Program-made: the position numbers and the translations under genes
Shown here: in pieces, positions 25,376 to 34,983 of the stretch
Numbering within the stretch: the stretch's first letter is position 1
Layout of the letters: the number at the start of each line of letters is the position of its first letter
Notes under the pieces: model-generated
The model's database searches: none
Seen by the model: the letters and a program-made list of their open reading frames with translations, nothing else
Told to the model about the DNA's origin: nothing
Assembly (NCBI GenBank): GCA_041660405.1
Contig: JBAZWL010000010.1
Span: forward strand, 76,108-140,107
Direction of reading: 5' to 3'
Source: Taibaiella sp041660405
Lineage (GTDB): Bacteria > Bacteroidota > Bacteroidia > Chitinophagales > Chitinophagaceae
DNA length: 64,000 nucleotides

Positions 25376-27097
25376 ATGAAATCGAAGATGAATTCCGGTT
25401 CCCAACCAACATTTAATAAAAGCCAAAAGAAAACGGATACTGGAAAGAATACCCATTTCAATGCAGATTGGAAAGCTGAACTGGATGCAGTAACTCCCCG
25501 ATATTTAGTACCATTGCCCTTTATAATTTTAACCGTTTTATTCATTCTTACGGGCGTGCTGCTATTCGATGCTAAATTATTCCTGATGAGCGACGATGCG
25601 GATTATATTATAGAAGCCTACAAATTTGTTCATGAAGGAGTTTATCCAACGGGTAGGTCTAGCCTGTACACGGTTGTATTGGCTTTACCAGTTGCTATAT
25701 TTGGAACGCAAATCGTTATTCTTAAATGCTTTTCCTTCCTTTGTGCCCTTGTTGGTTTTCTTATCCTGGCATATTCTTTAAAGAATAAAGTAAGTGGCTG
25801 GGCGCTCTACCCGGTACTTGTTCTTTCTGTGATCAATTGCTCGATCCAATATTATAGCAGCTCCAATCTATCTGAAGCTTTTTTCATGATGATTCAATAT
25901 GCTTACATCGCGATAGTTTTCGCTTTAATAAATAAACTTAAGACAAATACTTCCGGAAATATTAATCGTTATTGGCTTGTTGTAGGATTGATGTCCTTGC
26001 TTATTTCTATTAGTAAGAATATTGCCATTGTAGCGCCTGTAGGATTATGCGTGTACTTTTTGTTAAAGAAAGAGTGGAAGAATTCATTTTGGGCAATGCT
26101 TTCTTTCTTAATATTTAAGATTCCATACGAAATTTTTCTAAGGTTAGCCTTCACAAGAAATACACTTATAAGTCAATGGGACCAGGTAATGGCAAAGAAT
26201 CTTTATCATCATGAACACGGGATGGAAACGTTTTCCGGTTTTATTGATCGGTTCTTAGCCAATAGCAAAATCTATTTGTCACAGATCACACTCAACGAAT
26301 TCGGATTCAACATTTCCAACTCCTCATTAACTGCTATTACCATATGTTTTGTATTACTTCTTCTTTATGGACTGATACACGCCTATAAAAAGAATAATTA
26401 CATTTTTTTTATAGGCATTTACACCGCTGCAATATGTGCAGGTACTTTCTTTGCCTTACAACCTGCTATATATCAAGGGAGAATTATCATTATAGTTGTG
26501 CCTTTATTATTTTTATTATCCCTTTATTCTATTCTGGCATTATTAGAAAAACTAAATAAAAATATGCCTCACTTTAGCATAATTAGTGTATCCATTATCT
26601 TATTTTTTCTCTTAATTACAAATATTAAAAGAACTTCCGATAAAATAAGTGAAACCTTTCCGGTGTTCGCGGAAAATATCAGAACACAACCATTTTATGG
26701 CTATACAAACGATTGGATAAGTTATCTTGAAATGGGAAGCTGGATAAAACAAAACATCCCGGATAGCATTCCCATAGCAGCTCGAAAACCTAATTCTCTT
26801 ACGGTTTATAGTGGTGGCAGGCCCTTCGTAGGTATATATTCTTTCCCAACGAATCTAAACGCAAACCAGCTATTGGAAAAACTCAAAAAAGAAAATATAA
26901 AATACCTGGTTGTGGCAAGCATTAGAGCCAATGCTGAATTCTCTGCGCCCAATAATATCATTACTACAATTCACAATTATATTGCAAAAATTGAATCGGC
27001 CTACCCAGGTACCTTCAGGCTTGTCCATAAAACCGGTAAAGAGGAACCTTGCCTGCTTGCGGAAATAAAATATCCCAAAGTGTTGAAACCGATGTAA
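25376..27097 (+). CDS. GT-C-type glycosyltransferase, ArnT/PMT-like membrane protein
   Basis: 573 residues with about 11-12 membrane segments after a soluble, Lys/Asn-rich N-terminus of 43 residues. The first periplasmic loop has MSDDADYIIEA, the acidic pair that GT-C transferases use to bind the lipid-linked sugar, followed by GVYPTGRSSLYTVVLALPVAIFG. A soluble C-terminal domain (about 440-573) contains GGRPFVGIYSFP. Likely moves a sugar from a polyprenyl-phosphate donor to an envelope acceptor. Family placement is from topology and the loop motif; the acceptor is unknown. Monocistronic. Confidence 0.75.
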   Translation: MKSKMNSGSQPTFNKSQKKTDTGKNTHFNADWKAELDAVTPRYLVPLPFIILTVLFILTGVLLFDAKLFLMSDDADYIIEAYKFVHEGVYPTGRSSLYTVVLALPVAIFGTQIVILKCFSFLCALVGFLILAYSLKNKVSGWALYPVLVLSVINCSIQYYSSSNLSEAFFMMIQYAYIAIVFALINKLKTNTSGNINRYWLVVGLMSLLISISKNIAIVAPVGLCVYFLLKKEWKNSFWAMLSFLIFKIPYEIFLRLAFTRNTLISQWDQVMAKNLYHHEHGMETFSGFIDRFLANSKIYLSQITLNEFGFNISNSSLTAITICFVLLLLYGLIHAYKKNNYIFFIGIYTAAICAGTFFALQPAIYQGRIIIIVVPLLFLLSLYSILALLEKLNKNMPHFSIISVSIILFFLLITNIKRTSDKISETFPVFAENIRTQPFYGYTNDWISYLEMGSWIKQNIPDSIPIAARKPNSLTVYSGGRPFVGIYSFPTNLNANQLLEKLKKENIKYLVVASIRANAEFSAPNNIITTIHNYIAKIESAYPGTFRLVHKTGKEEPCLLAEIKYPKVLKPM

Positions 27098-27105
27098 TTT
27101 TATCC

Positions 27106-27161
27106 TATTGCAAAAAGTAATCCCGAAAGATTTAAATCTTTCGGGATTACTTTTTGCAATA
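27106..27161. terminator. 56-bp perfect palindrome, bidirectional terminator
   Basis: Each 28-base arm is exactly complementary to the other (centre ATTTAAAT; ends TATTGC / GCAATA). The GC core CCCGAAAGATTTAAATCTTT is flanked by A5 and T5 tracts. It lies between the stops of two convergent genes (27097 and 27200) and ends transcription from both. Confidence 0.85.
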
Positions 27162-27199
27162 ACTTCTTCCTTGTTTTGTGGAATCAATTTTGCCTTTTA

Positions 27200-29464
27200 T
27201 TATTTCTTTACAAACCTCGCATTAAATGAAGAACCATCATTTGAATAACGGATGCTATACACTCCTGAAGACAATGCTTCTATATTCAGTTGAATACTTC
27301 CACCGGTTAATGTTATATTTTCCTTTTTCAGAATCATTCTACCCAAGTGGTCAAATACAATCAGGTCATTCTTTGAAGTTCTTACTGTTTCAGGAATAGT
27401 GATATTTAATTGATTAGTTGCCGGATTAGGGTAAACCTCAAGGATTTGGTTCTGATCATAGTTATCATCGATACCTAAGCCAGAAGCCCTTACACCCAGG
27501 CTACCGCCAAAAATACCATAGTTGCTTACAAATTCAGCATAGCTATAGTTAGTTTCAGATCCCAGATTCCAGTGAGTAGCATCAGCAGTAGTTGCATTAG
27601 CATAATATTTCACTGCACTAGCCGGAGCAGACGATGGATTGTTAGCTGCGTTCTGGTTGCTAAATGCAACTACAGACAATTGGCTTGACTGACTTAGTGC
27701 AGGTATAGAGCCTTTAATATCCAGGAAATCCTGGTTGGTAAAAGGGAAACGAATACTTACAGGAGCTGTTGGTTGTGCTACACCAGTGGCCAGGGTTACA
27801 TTCCAGGTACGGTTCGCTTCTTTCCAGCTGCTTTGTGCATAAGGTGCAGTAACCGTTCTGCCAATATTAGTAGCATATCCCGCAGTTGTTGTCATCTTAA
27901 CTTCCATACCGGTTGCATCAACATTGCCAATGCTTTGACCATTTGCTTTGATCATTAATAATAACTCATCATCAGCTTCAGCAGCTGTATTGTTATCGTA
28001 ATAGAAATAAGTCCAGGAACCATCGTTACATTGGCGGTTGGCAATTCTTGTCGTATTTGTTACAGCAAGCGTTTTCAATGGCTGAAAACTGCTCAGGCAA
28101 GGTTTGGTTGCTATTTTTGACCTAATAAGATTACCAGGTAAAGGACCAAAGCCAAATGCGAAATTGATACCGTAAGAAGTAAGATGGCAATAACTCATAA
28201 TGGTACCGCCAGTTGGGTCAGGGCTCAGGCCAGATGGGCAACCACCTTCAGTAGGATAACAATCATCAATAGCTCCACCTGGCCAGCTGCAGCTTTGCGT
28301 ATGTGGGGAACCTATATTGTGACCAATTTCATGAGTAGAGGCTTCAACATCCCAAGAATAGATCGGAACCTGTGGAATGGTATTCAATACTTCGTTATCT
28401 GCCATACTAAACGGACCATACCATACTCCCGATCCCTGGTCAAATACAGGAGTCTGACATAAAACATCCAGCCAGGCAAGACCACCTAATGGAGGCCATC
28501 CGCCTTCATTGTAACCGGAAACTAAATGAGCAATATCTCCAATGAAATTACTTTGCGTCTCTTCTCCAAATTTAATTAACACTTCATCAGAACCTCCATA
28601 AGTATAGCCGTCCGGAGTACTGTTTACTACTGTTTCAGACATTACAGCATTTATACCTTCATTATTATATAGTGTTGAAATGACATTGAATAAGCTTGTC
28701 AGGTAATTTACACAGCTGGTCATATTGCTGTTTCTAACTAAAAACAGCTCATGATCTGCTTGCATGGAAACCCTTAGTTTATGACAACCACCAAAAGTAC
28801 CCTTTGCTGCCGAATTATTATCAGCATCATGATTGAATTTATTCATGGCATCAGTTACACCGCACTTTGCTGTTCTCTTGTTTTTAATATCTGCCTCGCG
28901 AAACAAAAGATAATTATCCTTGTTGATACCCGGATTGGCATAGTTTAGTACCAGATTATAATTTCCACTTTCGGGTGTGCTGAACACAGCAGCAATATCA
29001 TCGTTATTAAAAGTAAATGCTGCCAATGAATTGAGCTGGTTTGTCAGGATCCCCCTGTAAAAAACTCCGGTCTCAATTGAAACGGCTTTCTTCTTTCCAT
29101 CACTGCCACGCTCATAAATTTTAAAGCCATCGTCGAGAATGTTGTAGCTATATAAGGTAAAAGCATGGTTGCCATCCCTCAATGGTAACGAGAAAGAAAT
29201 TAAAGGGCTAGCTGCACTTTTTAGTGTATTTAAGGCAGCTTTGTTCAATTTCAGATAAATAACATTATTGATTTCTCCGTCTACTGTTACGTCACGCTGG
29301 GAAGATAATGTAAACAAATCATAATTGGTGGCTTCTTGTGTGGATAGTGATTGTTGTACTGCAGAAGCCAAAGTGTTAGGTGATTGTGCTTGCAAAGGTC
29401 TACTAAAGAATATTGTGCAAAACAGGCACAGGGAAAATTTTAAGGCTGTTCCAGGATTCATCAT
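27200..29464 (-). CDS. secreted metzincin metalloprotease with T9SS signal
   Basis: 754 residues. Signal peptide 1-26 (ending PLQAQ), a propeptide-like region to about 220, then a reprolysin-like (M12B) domain with the zinc motif HEIGHNIGSPH (first His at 378) and the Met-turn GGTIMSYC. A beta-sandwich region follows, and a type A T9SS sorting domain (VYPNPATNQLNITI...SGVYSIRYSNDG...) ends the protein. So it is exported to the surface or medium and probably degrades protein substrates. Many Cys near the active site suggest disulfides. Single gene with a shared terminator at 27106-27161. Confidence 0.9.
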   Translation of the reverse strand: MMNPGTALKFSLCLFCTIFFSRPLQAQSPNTLASAVQQSLSTQEATNYDLFTLSSQRDVTVDGEINNVIYLKLNKAALNTLKSAASPLISFSLPLRDGNHAFTLYSYNILDDGFKIYERGSDGKKKAVSIETGVFYRGILTNQLNSLAAFTFNNDDIAAVFSTPESGNYNLVLNYANPGINKDNYLLFREADIKNKRTAKCGVTDAMNKFNHDADNNSAAKGTFGGCHKLRVSMQADHELFLVRNSNMTSCVNYLTSLFNVISTLYNNEGINAVMSETVVNSTPDGYTYGGSDEVLIKFGEETQSNFIGDIAHLVSGYNEGGWPPLGGLAWLDVLCQTPVFDQGSGVWYGPFSMADNEVLNTIPQVPIYSWDVEASTHEIGHNIGSPHTQSCSWPGGAIDDCYPTEGGCPSGLSPDPTGGTIMSYCHLTSYGINFAFGFGPLPGNLIRSKIATKPCLSSFQPLKTLAVTNTTRIANRQCNDGSWTYFYYDNNTAAEADDELLLMIKANGQSIGNVDATGMEVKMTTTAGYATNIGRTVTAPYAQSSWKEANRTWNVTLATGVAQPTAPVSIRFPFTNQDFLDIKGSIPALSQSSQLSVVAFSNQNAANNPSSAPASAVKYYANATTADATHWNLGSETNYSYAEFVSNYGIFGGSLGVRASGLGIDDNYDQNQILEVYPNPATNQLNITIPETVRTSKNDLIVFDHLGRMILKKENITLTGGSIQLNIEALSSGVYSIRYSNDGSSFNARFVKK

Positions 29465-29543
29465 ATTGATTTAATATTATTTTTTTGCGAAAATAAAGTA
29501 TTTACATGATAAATGGCGTACATGTAAGTGTGGCTAAAAAAGA

Positions 29544-29571
29544 AAGAGCAGCGAATAATTTCGCTGCTCTT
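29544..29571. terminator. terminator after aconitase
   Basis: 11-bp perfect stem AAGAGCAGCGA / TCGCTGCTCTT with a 6-base loop; on the minus strand it follows the aconitase stop by 23 bases and is flanked by A/T tracts. Confidence 0.8.
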
Positions 29572-29594
29572 AAAAGGATATTATTCAAAATGGA

Positions 29595-31862
29595 TTAAGC
29601 CATTCCGAATTCTTTGCGGATAATATTCAAAGCACTACCGGCTTTAAACCATTCGATCTGTTGCGTATTGTAGGTATGGTTTACAGAGATCTGATCCTGG
29701 GTACCATCTTTATGATGAGCGACTACAGTAAGCGGAACACCTGGTGTAAATGCAGTAAGACCTAATACATCAAATGTATCATCTTCCTGGATTTTATCAT
29801 AATCTTCATTATTGTTGAACGTAACACCCAGCATACCTTGTTTCTTAAGGTTGGTTTCATGAATACGGGCAAATGATTTTACCAGTACTACCCTAACCCC
29901 TAAATGACGAGGCTCCATGGCAGCATGTTCACGGCTTGATCCTTCACCATAGTTTTCATCACCTACCACTATAGAACCGATGCCTTGTGCTTTGTATGCA
30001 CGCTGTACATCAGGTACACCGGCATAATCATTGGTCAGCTGGTTTTTAACGCTGTTGGTTTTTTCATTAAAGAAGTTGGTAGCACCGATCAGCATATTGT
30101 TGGAGATATTATCCAGGTGACCACGGAATTTCAACCATGGGCCAGCCATAGAGATATGATCCGTAGTACATTTACCTTTTGCTTTGATCAGCAATTTCAA
30201 CCCTTTAAGGTCTGTACCTTCCCAGGCAGGGAATGGTTCCAATAGTTGCAGACGTTGTGATTCCAGGGAAACTTTTACGTCTACACTGCTTCCATTTTCA
30301 GCAGGGGCCTGGAAGCCGGCATCTTCTACATCAAAACCTCTTGGAGGCAATTCGTAACCAGTTGGTGCATCGAATTTAACCTGTTCACCTGATTCATTAG
30401 TTAATGTATCGGTTAATGGGTTAAAAGTAAGATCACCGGCAATAGCCAATGCTGTTACCACTTCCGGAGAACCTACAAACGCAAAAGTGTTCGGGTTACC
30501 ATCCTGACGTGCAGCAAAGTTCCTGTTGAAAGAATGTATGATTGTGTTTTTTTCTTTTTTATCTGCACCTTCACGGGCCCACATACCAATGCAAGGACCA
30601 CAAGCATTGGCAAATACAGTGCCACCGATTTTTCCGAAGGTATCGATGAATCCGTCACGCTCAATAGTGAAACGTACCAGTTCGCTACCCGGAGTAATAG
30701 TATAAGCTGCTTTTGCTTTCAGGTTTTTAGCTACAGCTTGTTCAGCCAGGTTAGCCGCGCGGCTTATATCTTCGTAAGAAGAGTTGGTGCAGGAACCGAT
30801 CAAACCTACTTCCAATTTCGTAGGCCATCCGTTGGCAGCAGCAGCGTCTTTCATTTTAGAAATAGGTGTAGCCAGATCCGGAGAGAATGGTCCGTTAATA
30901 TATGGTTCAAGTGTTGACAGGTCAAGTTCAATTACCTGGTCGAAATATTGGGAAGGATTTGCATACACTTCAGGATCGCCCGTTAAATGTTCTTTGATTC
31001 CGTTGGCAAGATCAGCAATAGCTTCACGGCCCGTAGCACGTAAGTAACGCTCCATAGATTCATCGTAACCGAAAGTAGAAGTTGTTGCACCAATTTCAGC
31101 ACCCATGTTACCAATGGTACCTTTACCGGTACAGCTTATGTTAGATGAGCCTTCGCCAAAATATTCAACAATAGCACCGGTACCGCCTTTTACTGTAAGC
31201 TTACCTGCTACCCAAAGGATAATATCTTTAGGAGTAGCCCAACCATTCAGTTTACCTTTAAGATGTACACCAATCAGTTTTGGCATTTTTAGTTCCCAAG
31301 GGAGGCCAGCCATTACATCACAAGCATCGGCACCACCTACACCAATAGCGATCATACCCAGACCACCAGCGTTAGGCGTGTGAGAATCGGTACCGATCAT
31401 CATACCGCCGGGGAATGCGTAATTTTCCAGAACTACCTGGTGAATAATACCTGCACCTGCTTTCCAGAAACCCAGGCCATAACGGTCGGATACGGAAGAC
31501 AGGAAATCATAAACTTCTTTGTTGGAGTCAACAGCTACCTGCAAATCTTTATCTGCTTCAACTTTGGCCTGGATCAGGTGATCACAGTGTACAGTTGAAG
31601 GAACAGCTACTTTATCACGCCCGCAAGTCATAAACTGAAGAAGCGCCATCTGCGCCGTTGCATCCTGCATCGCGACCCTGTCCGGGCGAAAATCTACATA
31701 AGCCTTACCACGCTCATAAGCTGTAGTAGCGGGCTTATCCAGATGCGAATAAAGGATTTTTTCCGTAAGGGTCAACGGACGTCCAAGCAATTGACGGGCA
31801 ATCTGAATTTTACCCGGCATTTCAGCGTACACTTTTTGGATGAGATCTAAGTCGAAAGCCAT
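29595..31862 (-). CDS. acn: aconitate hydratase (mitochondrial/AcnA type)
   Basis: 755 residues, the length of mitochondrial-type aconitases. It interconverts citrate and isocitrate in the TCA cycle. Cluster cysteines appear in GSCTNSSYED and ACGPCIGMW; the conserved GTDSHTPNAGGLGMIAIGVGGADA, GTFGKIGGTV-type stretch and C-terminal swivel domain with GDENYGEGSSREHAA are all present. A TAAATTTG box at 31965-31972 (minus strand) is a possible -7 element with a long leader. Monocistronic, ending in the hairpin at 29544. Confidence 0.96.
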   Translation of the reverse strand: MAFDLDLIQKVYAEMPGKIQIARQLLGRPLTLTEKILYSHLDKPATTAYERGKAYVDFRPDRVAMQDATAQMALLQFMTCGRDKVAVPSTVHCDHLIQAKVEADKDLQVAVDSNKEVYDFLSSVSDRYGLGFWKAGAGIIHQVVLENYAFPGGMMIGTDSHTPNAGGLGMIAIGVGGADACDVMAGLPWELKMPKLIGVHLKGKLNGWATPKDIILWVAGKLTVKGGTGAIVEYFGEGSSNISCTGKGTIGNMGAEIGATTSTFGYDESMERYLRATGREAIADLANGIKEHLTGDPEVYANPSQYFDQVIELDLSTLEPYINGPFSPDLATPISKMKDAAAANGWPTKLEVGLIGSCTNSSYEDISRAANLAEQAVAKNLKAKAAYTITPGSELVRFTIERDGFIDTFGKIGGTVFANACGPCIGMWAREGADKKEKNTIIHSFNRNFAARQDGNPNTFAFVGSPEVVTALAIAGDLTFNPLTDTLTNESGEQVKFDAPTGYELPPRGFDVEDAGFQAPAENGSSVDVKVSLESQRLQLLEPFPAWEGTDLKGLKLLIKAKGKCTTDHISMAGPWLKFRGHLDNISNNMLIGATNFFNEKTNSVKNQLTNDYAGVPDVQRAYKAQGIGSIVVGDENYGEGSSREHAAMEPRHLGVRVVLVKSFARIHETNLKKQGMLGVTFNNNEDYDKIQEDDTFDVLGLTAFTPGVPLTVVAHHKDGTQDQISVNHTYNTQQIEWFKAGSALNIIRKEFGMA

Positions 31863-32055
31863 TTCTTAAAATAAAATATTTAAAAATTTTTAATAAAGTG
31901 AAGGAAACTGAAAAAAATAATTTAGACGAATCAAGATTTAAAATTCTCTTTTTCCAACTGTCCGCAAATTTACTTCATAAAAAAGAGAAAAGAAAAAAAA
32001 GACAGGATTATGACAATTGTTTTTAGTGATTTTGTTATTATTCAAAACACTTAGA

Positions 32056-32088
32056 AATCCTATAAGGGTTTAAAACCCTTATAGGATT
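32056..32088. repeat. 33-bp near-perfect palindrome
   Basis: Arms AATCCTATAAGGGTTT and AAACCCTTATAGGATT are exact complements of 16 bp around one A. It lies between the aconitase start and the 32132 gene stop. REP-like in form; only copy in the window. Confidence 0.6.
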
Positions 32089-32100
32089 AGGGTTAAAGAA

Positions 32101-32126
32101 AAAAAACCGGCGATTGCCGGTTTTAA
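32101..32126 (-). terminator. terminator of the basic repeat protein gene
   Basis: 9-bp stem AAAACCGGC / GCCGGTTTT, loop GATT, with A-tract before it on the plus strand (T-tract on the minus strand), 6 bases past the stop at 32132. Confidence 0.85.
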
Positions 32127-32131
32127 AAATA

Positions 32132-32422
32132 TTAGTGTGCTGCTGCAGGAGACGCCTGGTTTTCTTTATAGCGCTTATCGGGCGTACCATCTTTTTTTAG
32201 TTTCTTGTTGGCCTTATATCTTTTATCAGGTGTTCCGTCTTTTTTCAATGTTACCACAGGCGTAGTTTTCCTTACCTCTTTGTTTACTTCCTTTACTTCT
32301 TTTTTTACTTTGTTTTGAGTAGTAACTACTTTGGCCTTGGTTGCAGACTGGGTAGCTTGTCCAAAGGAGATTCCTGAAACCATCAGCATCAGGGCGAGCA
32401 ATAAAGATGAAAGCTTTCTCAT
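32132..32422 (-). CDS. secreted basic repeat protein (PBCV basic adaptor-type repeats)
   Basis: 96 residues. Signal peptide 1-22 (GISFGQA). A Lys/Val/Thr-rich linker (28-57) is followed by two near-identical repeats, LKKDGTPDKRYKAN (59-72) and LKKDGTPDKRYKEN (75-88). This is the 'PBCV-specific basic adaptor' motif, described from chlorella viruses and common as short repeats in Bacteroidota. Predicted pI is very high. It is likely a periplasmic or surface protein that binds an acidic ligand; function unknown. Monocistronic. Confidence 0.8.
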   Translation of the reverse strand: MRKLSSLLLALMLMVSGISFGQATQSATKAKVVTTQNKVKKEVKEVNKEVRKTTPVVTLKKDGTPDKRYKANKKLKKDGTPDKRYKENQASPAAAH

Positions 32423-32507
32423 TTCTGTTTTGTTTTTATGTTTACCCTAAAGATAGTCAGAACCTAAATACACCATGCATATTTAATGTTATTGAATTGC
32501 TATTGCT

Positions 32508-32566
32508 GTAAGGACGCATTGCATGTGTGTCCAACAACTCCGTGGACGCATGCAATGCGTCCCTAC
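32508..32566. repeat. palindromic repeat, family A (copy 2)
   Basis: Left arm GTAAGGACGCATTGCATG, right arm CATGCAATGCGTCCCTAC, complementary with one mismatch and joined by a 23-base spacer. Its last base touches the stop codon of the FUSC gene. Same element as at 1425-1478. Confidence 0.75.
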
Positions 32567-34824
32567 TATACTTCTTCTATAGCCTTCTCTTCACTTTCTA
32601 TTTGAGGACCATGTAGTCCGGCACTGATTGCTTTGAGTTCTATCAGCATTTTCTCTACAAATACCAATTGGGCTTCCGTAGGTTGCAGGCTATTGAAACC
32701 TTCTTCAGGAAAGGATTTCAGCAATTTATCTTCAATAAAATCATTGCCTGTTTTTTTCATGATCTGTATATTTTCGCGGAAAAGATCATCGCATTGATAC
32801 AGCATTTGGTAGAATTTTTCTTTTTCCCTTATCGGTATTTTTTCTTCTCCCAACTCCGTTTCACTATGAAAATTATTGAGTTCGCGCGTTACCCTTACAT
32901 TGTGTGTAAGGAGGTAATAATAGTTTGCATAGCCTTTTTTTCTACGTCGTACCGGCTCTTGCATAAAGCGGGTAAAGGAATCAAAAGCGTTGCTGTTACG
33001 GGATTCGGCAATTCTTTTCAATTTGGTCCAGGGAATATTTTCTTCGCTACGGTAAAATGTAGATTGAAAATAAGAGAAATTGGCTGAGATAGCTTGTGCC
33101 AATAATTTAGGTAGCTGATCTTTATCCCATGATGGTAACAATAAAAAGCCTGCTGATATAGCCAATGCTGTTCCCACCAACGTACTAAAAATCCTGGTCT
33201 TCATTAATCCTGCATCAAAGTGCGGATCAATAGAAAGCAGGCCGATAAGCATTAAGGTGATAAAAAAAGTTGCTACGGAATACTGTCTCTTTAAAAAATA
33301 GATCAGGAAAATAGAACTGAAAAATACCAGCACAAATCGTGCCAATGCGGGGAAAGGCAATAACAGAAAACCCGACCCTACTATAATTCCGGCAATGGTT
33401 CCGGCACTTCTTTCGAGTCCTTTTTTAAACGTAGCACCGAAGTAAGGCTGGGATACAATGATAGCCGTAAAAGGTATCCAGTAACCATGATGGCGTAACT
33501 GGATCACCGGAATGCCATAGTTTTTATAAAGAAAAACAGAGAGGCCATTAGGGCCGGAAAAAAAGTAAGCAAACAATGTCCCGAGGAATGCGGCAACACC
33601 TATACGCAAAGCATAACGGGTAGTAATACTATCCAGGTTGAATAGCTGCCGCATATTATTTTTGACATAGCGAGGATGCAGGATATTGAGAGTTTGCGTA
33701 AAAGAATAAGCCTTATACACCCTTCTCTCGCCCGGCTGTGCCAGCAGTTCGAGGGATTTTTCTACCAGTTTTGCCACCCGTTCAGAGAGTACCAGAATCT
33801 TCTTTACCAGTTCAGCAATACCCTTCTCCTGGGCCTCCGGCGATTCTGATATAAAGACGGATATTTTCCGCAACCTTTCTATCCGCGAATTCACCAATAT
33901 ACGTTCTTCCACTTTAAGGGTAAGCAGGTAGATTTCCATACGTTCCCCTATCTGCTCCAACGCCCGGAACAAACTATAGAATTGCACCGTGAATTTACGG
34001 TCACTTACCATTTTATTTAACTGCTCGGCAGTCTCACTGATCTGGATAATGTGCAGGCTTACCAATGAAGCGCAACGCCTGCTTTGTGCCAGGGCATACT
34101 TTATTTTCTGGCTTTTACTAACCTGGTCTGTGGTTTCTTCAAACAAGTAAAGGGAACTATCTATGGCAGTCCGTACGTCTTTTTCCTTAAGGTATATTTC
34201 CCTGATGGAACTACGGGTAACCCTGCCATCCCACCCCTTACCGGTAACATGTGCCAGCGCAGCTACCGATTTCCAGATGGCAGCAATAGTGCGCCTGTAA
34301 GGAGTACCGATACGAATAAACAAAAAACTGCAAAGACCTACAATTACAGTCCATAAAGACCCAAGAGCAACCCAACCACAACGGCTCCATAGTGCAGTAG
34401 AAGAATCGACCGGATACGCACTGGTGATAATATAAAAGATGTAAACGCTCAGGGCAAGCCCCATGCCACGGTCACCAAGGTTTTTAAACAAACCGCTCAG
34501 AAAGCCGACTATCAACATTCCGGGCAGACTGACCCATATAAAATTGCCTGCAATGCTTCCCACAATACAAAACAAAATAGAAAGCAGGGAAGCGCTTAAT
34601 AATAACCTTACACGTTGTCCGACATTGCCTTTAAGCTCTATAAAAGAAACGCATTCTGCAGCAATAGCCATCCACTCTGCCCCACTACCTTTATCAAAGG
34701 CAAAACCCCACAATAAAGGTAAGGTTACAGACACAGCTACCCTGATACCCCATCCCCATGCGGGTTCCAGGTACTCGGATTGTAATCTTTTATTAACAGA
34801 TTGGTATGATGTGGCCAAACTCAT
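32566..34824 (-). CDS. FUSC-family (YccS/YhfK-like) inner-membrane protein
   Basis: 752 residues with the two-part FUSC layout: an N-terminal membrane bundle (about 25-170, six segments), a long helical cytoplasmic region (about 175-390), a second membrane bundle (about 405-560; GPNGLSVFLYKNYGIPVIQLRHHGYWIPFTAIIVS, SAGTIAGIIVG) and a C-terminal helical domain. Relatives include YccS and aromatic-acid efflux AaeB; substrates are mostly unknown. A TATCTTGC stretch upstream is a poor -7 match. The gene ends exactly at a family A repeat. Confidence 0.88.
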   Translation of the reverse strand: MSLATSYQSVNKRLQSEYLEPAWGWGIRVAVSVTLPLLWGFAFDKGSGAEWMAIAAECVSFIELKGNVGQRVRLLLSASLLSILFCIVGSIAGNFIWVSLPGMLIVGFLSGLFKNLGDRGMGLALSVYIFYIITSAYPVDSSTALWSRCGWVALGSLWTVIVGLCSFLFIRIGTPYRRTIAAIWKSVAALAHVTGKGWDGRVTRSSIREIYLKEKDVRTAIDSSLYLFEETTDQVSKSQKIKYALAQSRRCASLVSLHIIQISETAEQLNKMVSDRKFTVQFYSLFRALEQIGERMEIYLLTLKVEERILVNSRIERLRKISVFISESPEAQEKGIAELVKKILVLSERVAKLVEKSLELLAQPGERRVYKAYSFTQTLNILHPRYVKNNMRQLFNLDSITTRYALRIGVAAFLGTLFAYFFSGPNGLSVFLYKNYGIPVIQLRHHGYWIPFTAIIVSQPYFGATFKKGLERSAGTIAGIIVGSGFLLLPFPALARFVLVFFSSIFLIYFLKRQYSVATFFITLMLIGLLSIDPHFDAGLMKTRIFSTLVGTALAISAGFLLLPSWDKDQLPKLLAQAISANFSYFQSTFYRSEENIPWTKLKRIAESRNSNAFDSFTRFMQEPVRRRKKGYANYYYLLTHNVRVTRELNNFHSETELGEEKIPIREKEKFYQMLYQCDDLFRENIQIMKKTGNDFIEDKLLKSFPEEGFNSLQPTEAQLVFVEKMLIELKAISAGLHGPQIESEEKAIEEV

Positions 34825-34927
34825 ATCTAAGCTGCAAGATAAGCACTATTGACAATTGACTTAATCAATTAGTTGATAATCCGATAACTATTTTTCAATT
34901 ATAATAACACGAAATAACCTTTCGTTA

Positions 34928-34959
34928 TTTGATTTACCTATAAAAGGTGCCTACATTTA
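34928..34959 (+). promoter_or_regulatory. promoter of the thioredoxin-apbE-DUF4266-DUF3570 operon
   Basis: TTTG (34928-34931), 20 bases, TACATTTA (34952-34959); one mismatch to TAnnTTTG. The predicted leader is about 20 bases. Confidence 0.5.
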
Positions 34960-34983
34960 CGCAATATTTATACACATAAATCT

